From assembly GCA_031763025.1 (NCBI GenBank), contig JASSKH010000017.1, positions 8,162,254-8,226,253 of the forward strand: DNA of 64,000 nt. The letters are read 5' to 3'. Positions within the stretch are counted from its first letter, which is position 1, and every line of letters begins with the position of its first letter. Below, piece after piece: positions 36,713 to 64,000 of this stretch. The stretch is from Macrocystis pyrifera. Its lineage: Eukaryota; Sar; Phaeophyceae; Laminariales; Laminariaceae. The position numbers and the translations under genes were made by a program. The notes below the pieces were generated by a model that was not told the DNA's origin, ran no database searches, and saw only the letters and a list, made by a program, of their open reading frames with translations.

Positions 36713-36960
36713 TGGTACCCAAGTAATTTTATACTCTGCGCACGGTATGTTTGTGTATACGTAGCTGTCGCACCAAGCTTTGTTTCGTCCCCTGTACTTT
36801 GTACAGAAAGAACTACTGTTGGTGAACTCGTACGTATGGAGTGGTACCAGGTAATTTACGCTCTGTACGGCGGTATGCTATGTGTACGTAGCTATCGCAC
36901 CAAAGTTTGTTTTGTCCCTGTACTTCGTACAGAAAGAACTGTAAACTCGTTTGGAGTGGA
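36713..36960 (+). repeat. Two-copy tandem duplication of ~125 bp
   Basis: ACTCTGCGCACGGTATGTTTG...GTACAGAAAGAACT occurs twice, each followed by a GAACTCGT-like end and preceded by ACCAGGTAATTT. No coding content. Confidence 0.85.
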
Positions 36961-37201
36961 CGGTCGCACACTGAACCCTTTTGTAGACTCTCAGCTATTT
37001 AAAAGCCATCAACCATGATTCGCGAGCACCGGAACTTTTCGGGGAATAGCGTTTCACTCTTCGCGTCCGGGGAATAGCGTCGACATAACAGGACTGCTGT
37101 GAGTTTTTTTGTGCTTTTTGCTACGTACATGTACGTTCAGCAGCAGCTTACAGATGCATTTTTTTCTCTCGGTTTATTGTGAACCGAGCTTCTTTGTGGT
37201 C

Positions 37202-37312
37202 TATTACGGGGGTCCATAGTTAATAGGACCTACGGTACACACGAAAACCTTTTACGTCTACCTGTTTTTACTAACAATACTTGGTACTGTTTACTATGGG
37301 TCCACCGTAATA
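37202..37312 (+). mobile_element. Family A MITE, copy 11
   Basis: Plus orientation; core reads CGAAAACCTTTTACGTCTACC, more diverged than most. Confidence 0.87.
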
Positions 37313-37627
37313 GCGTTTGCTCGCATTTTTTTCCCACGAGAAAGGCCCGGCGGACACACCTCTTTCCGCCTTCGGGCAGTGGCTACCTACCGTGCTGTTC
37401 CTGGAATGTGTTCGCCCGCCGCAAGTCGCTGCGATCGTCCGTCATCATGAACATAGCATGGACAGTTCGTTAATCGACCCGCTACTGCTGCAGCTGCGGG
37501 TGCGAATGCGTGGTGATCACAAACGCACTACGAGTACAGCAGTTGGCGGTGTATTATTTGTTGACAAGTAATCATGACGCAAAAAATAATAGGGATTCGA
37601 ATGAACGTAGTACCGCTGTACGCACAG
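37313..37627. other. Unassigned open stretch
   Basis: A plus frame of 84 codons (37317-37571) reads FSHEKGPADTPLSAFGQWLP and onward. It has non-repetitive composition, but I see no splice context or family, so it is noted and not called. Confidence 0.2.
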
Positions 37628-37787
37628 ATGTCAGGAGACAGCGCTTTGACCCCTTGACAAGACGGCAACTCTGCCTTGACATGCCTTGACTGACACCAAA
37701 CTACTAGGTTTTGGTATAGATTACTCGGCCCTGCACCCTTGACACGTTACGTACGTTTGGCGTGGCTTGACATGTCACCTGACGTCT
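37628..37787. mobile_element. Family E MITE, copy 2
   Basis: Matches 28021-28177: GATGTCAGGAGACAGCGCTT at the left, CATGTCACCTGACGTC at the right, and CATGCCTTGACTGACACCAA inside. Confidence 0.8.
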
Positions 37788-37995
37788 TTGGGTGTCCACG
37801 GGTCCAGGGGTCCATGGTCCTACAGCAGTGGAAGTAGTTCTGCTGATTGGATCGTACAAACTACTCTGTCCCGAAATATAATCACCGTTTGGTTTAATAA
37901 TTAGTGTTCAACCGACTATTATATATTGGAACAGAGTGGTATGTATCCTGCATAAGGCCCCATAAAACCCGTAGTGCGCGCGATGCAAGTACCGC

Positions 37996-38109
37996 TATTA
38001 CGGGGACCATAGTAAACAGGACCTACGGTACACACAAAAACCTATATATTTACCTATTTTTACTGACAATATTTGGTCCTATTTACTATGGACCCCCCCC
38101 CGCAGTAGT
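37996..38109 (+). mobile_element. Family A MITE, copy 12
   Basis: Plus orientation, inserted inside a repeat whose uninterrupted copy lies at about 62610-62720 (AAACCCGTAGT before, CAAATATGAG after the insertion). Confidence 0.88.
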
Positions 38110-38919
38110 ATCACACACACCTTGCAAATATGAGATTTTCGACAAAATTCTGCTCGATCTCACAGCTAACTCTTGTTTTTTAACTCTATAAATAGCCGCA
38201 CACGCGGCACAGGGCGGCGCACAGCTCGCTATCGCCCTCATGCGGTACGTGCGGTAGTTAGCGGCCCTGTTGCTGTTGGAGTCTGGTCGTGCCGCTGGGA
38301 GACCAATCGGCCGCCGGCGAGAAGGCAAAAACTTGGAAAAGTATTTCCAAAGTACAGTAGTAGTAAGAATGCTCAAGATGTACACACTGAAATCAGTTCT
38401 TCAACGTTTCCGAATCAAGGCTGGTTTTCCCTTGCCGCTTTATGTATATTTTTTGTATGAATCGACGGAACTGCTGCCATTCCAAAGGACTTGCCTATCA
38501 TACGTCTACCGCTCTGTGCCGAAACATTAAGAAACGTTTGTGTTGTCATACGTATTGCGACGGATCATTATATTTTGGGACATGAGTGGTATATGGTCCC
38601 TCAAGCAGAGCCTTTGCGTGGCCGTGCCTGTCTCTACTCGGCTGGGCTTGGCTTTCCGGCCGGCGCTTTTGGTTGGCTTTGCTTTGCTTGGCTTCGCCTG
38701 GGTTGCGTGCCTGTTGTATATGTATAGTTTTGCTTGTCGCGCTTGTCTCACTTGTCCTGAGTGCACGATGAACCAGAAAACTATGCTTGGCGCTCACCCA
38801 GATCCAGCAACAGCAGTTGCATCAGGCACATGTTTCCCTCGCCAAATTGCTGGCTTGACGGTTCTCCCAAGCACGACAGGCGTTTGACCTCCCGTTCCGG
38901 TTGCGAGGCGCGATATCTG
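38110..38919. other. No confident gene
   Basis: Contains a GGCTTTGCTTGGCTT-type short repeat near 38640-38710. Open frames on both strands follow it. Confidence 0.35.
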
Positions 38920-39430
38920 CATCACCCGTCATCGGTCATCCGACATCCGCCCCCGCCCCCCATCTCCCATGATTCAATCACGTCCATCACCCATTACCCA
39001 ATTTCATCCATCACCCGTCATCCGAACTTGGTAGTAGTCATCCGTCACCCACCACCCTTGATCCAAATCGTGGCCATCATCCATCACCCATCACCCATTA
39101 CCCAATCACACCCATCATCCGATCACACGCATCATCCGTCACCCACCATCCAATCATCCCGCGTCCCCTACTGCGCCCATGACTCTTCCATCAAGAACCC
39201 AATCGCATCCATCGCCACAACATCATGCAATCGCGCCCGCCACATCCATCATCCATCACCGATAGAATTGTATGTATTTTCCGTCGTCCAGATACACATC
39301 CACTATTAATAGCCAAGCCATCATCCGATCGCCCCATCGCACAATCACATCCCTTAATCTCTCTATATATTAATATATCCCAACCACCATAATCCATCAT
39401 CCAATAACATCTATCGCCCCATCGCCCACC
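38920..39430. repeat. Degenerate CATCACCCATC minisatellite
   Basis: Numerous imperfect ATCCATCACCC / CATCCGATCAC units over 500 bp; non-coding. Confidence 0.8.
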
Positions 39431-39578
39431 ACCCACCCGTCAGACCCGTGGTTCACTTTTTTTTTTTTTTTCGGGGGAAGGGCTATTTTGCCGCACACCC
39501 CGAACTGGCTTGGGAGGAAAAACCAAGGCGCCACCCGATGGCTACTGTAGCTTGGTATGCAACGAATACGAGGGTTGC

Positions 39579-40100
39579 TTACCACTCATTCGAGTAAATG
39601 GTTGACACACACTGTGTTCGAGACGAATGTGTCTACCCCTATCCCCAACGCTAAGCCGATCAGAGCAAACCCTAACGCTAAGCCAATCCGAGCAACCCTA
39701 ACCCTAACCCTAAGCCAATCCGAGCAACCCTAACCCTAACCCTAAGCCAATCAGAACAACCCTTACCCTAACCCTAAGCCAATCCGAGCAACCCTTACCC
39801 TAACCCTAAGCCAATCCGAGCAACCCTTACCCTACCCCTAAGCCAATCAGAACAACCCTTACCCTAACCCTAAGCCAATCAGAACAACCCTTACCCTAAC
39901 CCTAAGCCAATCAGAGCAACCCTTACCCTAACCCTAAGCCAATCAGAACAACCCTTACCCTAACCCTAAGCCAATCAGAGCAACAACCCTTACCCTACCC
40001 CTAAGCCAACCAGAGCAACCTTTACCCTAACCCTAAGCCAATCAGAGCATCCCTCACCCCGACCCTAAGCCAATCAGAGCAAATATCGAATGAGTGGTAA
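39579..40100. mobile_element. Telomere-like minisatellite between perfect inverted repeats
   Basis: About thirteen 32-bp units, each with CCCTAACCCTAAG followed by CCAATCAGAGCAA or a variant, occupy 39655-40080. A perfect 15-bp inverted repeat, TTACCACTCATTCGA at 39579-39593 and its inverse at 40086-40100, encloses them. CCCTAA is the complement of the TTAGGG telomere repeat. This is interstitial, not a chromosome end. Confidence 0.8.
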
Positions 40101-40261
40101 AGGCTCTACTGAGGAATATAGCACGTACAACTATATATCAGCTAGAGTTCCTCGATTATCCCTTTTGGTACTGCATCGCACAGAATCATCTCTATATCTA
40201 GTTTCCAAGTAGTTTTTCCTTGATTATCTCCAAAATGGGTGAGCGGTTTTATAGCCACCCC

Positions 40262-40620
40262 CCGGCAGTCAGATACGATAGTGTGTATATGGTGAAGCAC
40301 CCACGAGGCAGTTACATAGTAAACGCGTTGCTGTCTCTGGAAGTGGCCACAACCAGAAATCAAATCAATTCATTGACGCGGTCATCCATATGCAAGAAAA
40401 TCCGCCTCTAAAGCGGTTCTTAGTAGAATGCAGCTCACCCTTCACGCGACTCGCCTAAACGCCTCACGTTTCGCTTTGCGCTTGGTGCAAGCAATGTTTA
40501 TGCCTGGTCGGTGAAAACCCGACGTGCTCCGTCCCGGCATTGTAGGGATGCGAGGGTCTATGGTCATACGACTACGGCCATTCGTGATAATGAGTACACC
40601 CCCGCCACCGGCAGTCAGAG
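40262..40620 (+). mobile_element. Family S SINE-like element, plus strand
   Basis: Runs from AGCACCCACGAGGCAGTTAC to GAGTACACCCCCGCC. The 5' ~70 bp of the full-length copy are missing. Confidence 0.85.
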
Positions 40621-41520
40621 GTGTTTTCGACCAAAAAATGCTACATGTATAATGTACCAGGTATGTTTCTCTATAGCATGATTCGTCGTCCCTACAATAG
40701 ACCCAACATCGCGACGTTAACGGTTGGCGTCCTTTCTTGCCCCCCCCAATCCCTCCTTGCCTCCGTCGATGCCGCTGCTGTCGTAGATCTGTCTCTGCTC
40801 CGCCAGTGCGTGATGCTGGTGTTGGTGGACGCTACACCTTCCTCGCTTCCGACGTGGTGCAGCTGGCTGTGCTGTCTCGGAGACCCCGGACCTACGCTTC
40901 GGAACCTGCGGCAGAACAGCGGAGGCAGCAGGTTTGTGTCGTTGTGAGGCGTTTCGTTGTAGGGGGGCGGCTGCTGCGAAACAGGTTTGTACTGTCGTGA
41001 GGGGGGGGGGGGGGGGGGGGCGTTTTGGTACAAGGACAGGTGCTCGGGGTGATGGGGTTGGGGATCGACGTGCTGTGTGTAGTACAGAAGACGGTTCTTG
41101 GTTGGTGGCGTCTGACCGTTCTTGTGTAGCACTGGCACGAGATAGTCGGGCGCAGCAATAGGGAGAGAGAGTGGTTATTTCGAATATTCTTCTGGGAAGT
41201 ACGTATAATGGCTCCCCGTTTATTCTCTGTCGAATATTAACCGGTGCAGTACTAGAGTAGGAGCCACCCTTGATTCATATGAAAATATTAATTGGAGCCT
41301 GGCCCAAGATAAGGCATGTCTTACTCTATGTAGGAGGTGTCGAAAACTGTGCATGCCTTCCGCGTTGGTTCGCAGCGGTAGGCTGTCGTAAATGATATAA
41401 CGTGCTTCCTGTTTTTTGCCTTTTGGCGTAATTTTCTCTGCTGGTTTGTCATCACGCACGCACTTTTTTTTAAAGCTTTTGGCTTTTCGCATAACATCAG
41501 CCGTCAACGTAAACATCAAC
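40613..41520. other. No confident gene
   Basis: GC-rich stretch (40730-41120) with open frames on both strands and a G run at about 41001-41020. Neither strand gives a recognisable protein, so no call is made. Confidence 0.3.
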
Positions 41521-41628
41521 TATTACGGGGGGCATAGTAAATAGGACCTACGGTATACATAAAAATCTACATGTTTACCTATTTTTAGTAACAATATTCG
41601 GTCCCGATTACTATGGACCCCCGTAATA
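41521..41628 (+). mobile_element. Family A MITE, copy 13
   Basis: Plus orientation with good termini TATTACGGGG and CCCCCGTAATAG. Confidence 0.9.
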
Positions 41629-41703
41629 GCCACCTGACGGTTTGTTGCCGGATCGACGCCCGCAATAAAAACCATGACCAGATCGTGGTACGGTATAAGC
41701 AAG

Positions 41704-41746
<43 letters not shown>
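41704..41746. repeat. Poly-C tract of 43 bases
   Basis: Uninterrupted C run that does not directly follow a recognisable family S copy. Confidence 0.95.
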
Positions 41747-41748
<2 letters not shown>

Positions 41749-42213
41749 GAACACCATCCAAGGTTTCATGGTTTCATGAACAAGAGATAATGCAATGCTG
41801 TAATTCGGACGTTTTTTTTTTTTCTCGGTTCACTCGAGTGATCAAGCCCTCTTGGAGACGTCGGAACGAAAAATCGACTGACAGAAAGTGGCGACTGCGG
41901 CGACGGTCGTACTCCGTGGTTAAGAGATGATACACATCGGTGTCCGAGTCGTGAGGCAGGGAGACGCGCGGTACGTACGCCCTCAAGACGATCCCTACCC
42001 GCAAATCTGGGCCCTCGCGCTGCCTCGTAGACAGTTGATAACACCAAAAAGTTTTATTTCTTTCTTTCTTTTCTTGTCGCTATTTCGGGAGTCTCACGGG
42101 AGTTACTCAATGGCGTAATTGCTTGCCGACGCGATGCTAAATGCGGTGGTGGTGCACCTTTTTTTGTTTCTGAGGGTCCTCGCTTGAGTAAAACCTTGCA
42201 CCCTTTTACAACT

Positions 42214-42325
42214 GTTAGTACGGGGAACCATGGTTTATAGGACCTATGGTATACATAAAAACCTATATATTTCCCTATTTTTACTAACAATATTTGGTCC
42301 TATTAACTATGGTCCCCCCGTCATA
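42214..42325 (+). mobile_element. Family A MITE, copy 14
   Basis: Plus orientation, lying inside the left arm of a family B element: CACCCTTTT lies before it and CAGCACTGCAGTCCCG after it. Confidence 0.85.
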
Positions 42326-42417
42326 GTAGTCAGCACTGCAGTCCCGTTTTGGGGACAAATTACTCGGAATTAGAGTGGTCTGTGCCCAAATCGGGACTGC
42401 GGTTCTGGAAGGGTTGG
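42326..42417. mobile_element. Family B palindromic MITE, copy 6 (interrupted)
   Basis: Retains CTGCAGTCCCGTTTTGGGG and CCCAAATCGGGACTGCGG, ending GGAAGGGTT. Its left terminus was displaced by the family A copy. Confidence 0.8.
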
Positions 42418-42629
42418 TAGGCTCTCACCCCCGATAGCTGAATTAGTAGAGAAACTTATGATGTCGAAGATTTTGAACCTTTTTAGTAGTACCGCGCTGC
42501 ACACGAACATGCAAATCAGTCCAATTTTGAGGATTTTATTGTCCCCAAAACGAGAGATCGCTGTCGTGAATGGCCTTTGAAGCCGATAAACAGCAGTTTC
42601 CGTACCCTAGGTGCGTGATGGACGACACT

Positions 42630-43170
42630 AAACGATAAGGCATGCCTTGTTTGGGGGGGGATAAGGCATGCCTTGTTGCCTTATTGGGCGATAAGGCGTG
42701 CTTTATTTATTGCCTTATTGGGTGATAAGGTATGTCTTACTGGGTGACGAAAAGGCATGCCATATTCGGCGACGATAAGGCATGCCTTATGCCTATTGGG
42801 CGACGATAAGGCATGCCTTATGCCTACTGGACGACGCTAAGGCATGCCTTATGCCTATTGGGCGACGATAAGGCATGCCTTATGCCTACTGGACGACGCC
42901 AAGGCATGCCTTATGCCTATTGGGCGACGATAAGGCATGCCTAATGCCTGTTGGGTAGGATAAGGCATGCCTTGTTGGATGATAGGACGTGCCTTGTTGG
43001 TGCCTTATTGGGCGGTAAGGCATGCCTTATTGGGTAATAGGGTGATCGGGCTTGGCTTAATCGGTGATTAAGGATGCCTCATTGGGTGATAGGGCATGCC
43101 TTATCAACGAGAAATGCCTTATCAACGAGAAATGCCTTATCAACGAGAAGGCATGTCTTTTGAGGCATGC
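42630..43170. repeat. AAGGCATGCCTT palindromic tandem array
   Basis: Roughly seventeen units of ~33 bp, each with the 12-bp palindrome AAGGCATGCCTT and a TATTGGGCGACGAT spacer. Each unit can form a small hairpin. The right flank (AGCTCCTCGCTGCCCTTAGG) matches the flank of the short array at 2213-2362. Confidence 0.9.
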
Positions 43171-43585
43171 GCCTTATTGGGTAGCTCCTCGCTGCCCTTA
43201 GGGAGCCCCGTCCGTCAGAAATGTCAATTGCCAAATTGTCCTGCAAGGCATCCCCTATCACATTGTCTACTCTGCTTACTGCAGAACAATGTACTGTTAC
43301 TATCTCTGTGTCGCAGTTTTGTGACGACGAAGCTTGTGTCTGTACAGTAGGATTGGAAGAATCGGCACGGACACCGGCTGTGCTGGATGTCGACGAGTGA
43401 AAAGAGCGGTTTGATGTGAACAACACACATATACACACCGTAGCGCGCCTCTGGCGTCGATAGCAATGTCTCAAGTGTACGGGGGGTCCGGTGTGGGAAT
43501 GATTTCCTGCGTTGTGCTGGTTTGACGCGCTATGTCCATACCTATTTCCTTACCTCCTTACCCCCCCCCCCCCCCCCCCCCCCCC

Positions 43586-43727
43586 TGTACGTAGTGTCTG
43601 CCTGGTCGTTGAAAACCCGACGTGCTCCGTCCCAGCATTGCAGGGATGCGAGGGTATTTATAGCCATACGACAACGGCCATGCATGACATGAGCTCATCC
43701 CCCCCCCCCCCCCCCCCCCCCCCCCCC
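43586..43727 (+). mobile_element. Family S 3' fragment between C runs
   Basis: Only the GTCTGCCTGGTCG to GGCCATGCATGACATGAGC part is present, with a 25-base C run before it and a 28-base C run after. Confidence 0.85.
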
Positions 43728-44183
43728 TTTTTTTTTTTTTTGGCGGTCGCCCACAGCTGGTCGTCTAGTTAGATCATTTTTGCGAAGTAAAGAACCTTTA
43801 CTCTGCACAAGGGAATTGATCGTATCACGTAGTGTTCAAGGTAAGGCACCCATGAGGCAGTTACATAGTACTCCCATTGCTGTCTCTGGAAGTGGCCACA
43901 CCGGAAATTAAACTAAGTCATTGAAGCTGTCATCCATACGCAAGTCCGCCTCACAAGCGGTTCTTAGTAGGATGCAGCTCACCCTTCATGCGACTCGCCG
44001 GACACCTCATGGCGCTTCGCGCTTGGTGCAAGCAATGTCTGCCTGGTCGGTGAAAACCCGATGTGCTCCGTCCCGGCATTGTAGGGATGCGAGGGTCTAT
44101 GGTCATACGACTACGGCCATGCATGAGATCGAGTACATCTTTCCTATCGAGTACACCCCCCCCCCCCCCCCCCCCCCCCCCCC
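43728..44183 (+). mobile_element. Family S SINE-like element, best full-length copy
   Basis: T run, GGCGGTCGCCCACAGCTGG head, all internal family motifs, two ATCGAGTAC-type motifs and a 27-base C tail ending 60 bp before the UBR-box exon. Weak polymerase III box resemblance (TCGTCTAGTTAGATC and TGTTCAAGGTA, about 65 nt apart) in the head; this is suggestive only. Confidence 0.9.
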
Positions 44184-44243
44184 GCCTCCTGCCCCGGTCT
44201 TGTGCTTACTCTGTTGTTTTTTTTTCCTCTTTTTCGTGACAAG

Positions 44244-63273
<19,030 letters not shown>

Positions 63274-64000
63274 GTGTGTGTGTGCTTTGTATGTCTTGTT
63301 TTCTGTATGTGTGTTGTATATTTTTGCCTCGGTTTCTTGTTACCCTCTTTTTCCCTTCTCGGCGCTGCACTCTCTTTAGATCAGTTCGAGGCACAAATTT
63401 ACTTTTGGGATTTGACTGATTTATCACCAGGAACGGGACTTCAGTCCTAGAAGCCGCTTTGTTTTTCTCTTTTCTCGTTTTCGTGTCCTACTGTTCTTTA
63501 GGCTGTTTAGTCTACTTGGTCCAACGCATGGTGATGATCTAGACGTGCTTTGTACTGTTCCAATTTTTGTTTTTGTGTTTTTGTTTTCTGTTTTTTTTTT
63601 GTTTTTGTTTTTTGTCTATGTATACATGGCTCTGCTTTTTTGTTTTTGTTTTTTTTTCTTTCATCCTTCGGTGGACTGGTGAAAGCAAAGGTAAAGCTCA
63701 CCACACCCCCACGTTCGAATTTCGTGCCGTGTGTCAGTCTAACATCATCAGAACAGGCTGCTGTTGCCTCTGGCGCTTGGGCACGTTGACCCGACCTTGC
63801 TATTGCGTGCGTTGCTGTGTGTGACACTCTTCTTTGTTTCTTGTTTCTTGTTTGTCGATACGTGCTCACCATTCACCGCTCTGGCCTTTTGAACATGAGT
63901 ACCGTTCGTATGCTAATGTTTAATGCAGAAGGTACTCACGGTCAGAGACAGTGGTACCAGGTACGCTTGGGGTGCAAGTTATTAATAATGGTGCGGGCGG
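63274..64000. other. Right edge, no exon recognised
   Basis: T-rich intronic-looking sequence with CACACCCCC and TTTTTG runs. The UBR gene should continue beyond the window. Confidence 0.4.

Noticed and set aside
39655..40080. A true chromosome end
   Set aside because: Units are 32 bp with only two CCCTAA-type hexamers each, the array is enclosed by unique sequence and inverted repeats, and genes continue on the right.
42630..43170. CRISPR-like array
   Set aside because: Spacers are not unique and the repeats are 12-bp palindromes in a eukaryotic context; it is a minisatellite.
43079..43474. 131-codon minus frame next to the AAGGCATGCCTT array
   Set aside because: C-terminal third is the tandem repeat itself and the rest has no recognisable domain or splice context.
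43728..44183. Family S as a 5S-rRNA-derived SINE because of ACTACGGCCAT near its end
   Set aside because: That string resembles the 5S rRNA start, but the internal 5S promoter motifs that should follow are not present.

Overview
The window is eukaryotic nuclear DNA. Coding sequence is split into short GC-rich exons with GT..AG junctions, separated by 0.5-3 kb introns packed with repeats, homopolymer C/G tracts and microsatellites. The gene set (HUS1, DPY30, a UBR1-type N-recognin, a secreted histidine phosphatase), long introns, high repeat load and TTAGGG-type interstitial repeats would fit a multicellular stramenopile such as a brown alga. That assignment is an inference from overall style, not from a diagnostic gene. 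Almost all long open frames in the window are low-complexity or antisense artefacts; the real genes were assembled here by joining short exons with matching phase.

Layout. 92-10760 (minus): HUS1, the 9-1-1 checkpoint clamp subunit, seven phase-consistent exons, with the last exon(s) beyond the left edge. 10761-18421: no confident gene; a minisatellite element bounded by inverted repeats (11533-12204), a tRNA-like SINE head, MITEs and two weak orphan exons. 18422-19289 (plus): the 3' two exons of DPY30. 19290-25895: repeats, including a large inverted repeat and a cluster of MITEs. 25896-30267 (minus): a complete four-exon, 371-residue secreted/endomembrane histidine phosphatase with a LINE 3' fragment in intron 1. 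30936 onward (plus): a possible divergent first exon. 32425-33975 (minus): a 5'-truncated LINE reverse transcriptase. 35-43 kb: MITEs, a telomere-like minisatellite between perfect inverted repeats, and a palindromic AAGGCATGCCTT array. 44244-63273 (plus): UBR1-type E3 ubiquitin ligase, at least thirteen exons, open at both ends, with a 100-N assembly gap that probably hides one exon.

Mobile DNA dominates. Family A, a ~110 bp nearly palindromic MITE, has 23 copies here, several nested inside other repeats. Family B is a ~100 bp palindromic MITE. Family S is a ~430 bp SINE-like element that ends in poly-C, not poly-A, and shares its last ~15 nt (ATGAGTAC[A/G] plus C run) with a LINE family in the window. 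Four tandem-repeat arrays are bounded by terminal inverted repeats; one also has an 8-bp target duplication and hAT-type termini. The poly-C-tailed SINE/LINE pair and the inverted-repeat-bounded minisatellites are the observations that most look undescribed.

The genes do not form an operon or pathway. HUS1 acts in DNA-damage signalling, DPY30 in histone H3K4 methyltransferase complexes, and the UBR protein in N-degron proteolysis. Repeat family names (A, B, C, E, F, S) are local to this report.
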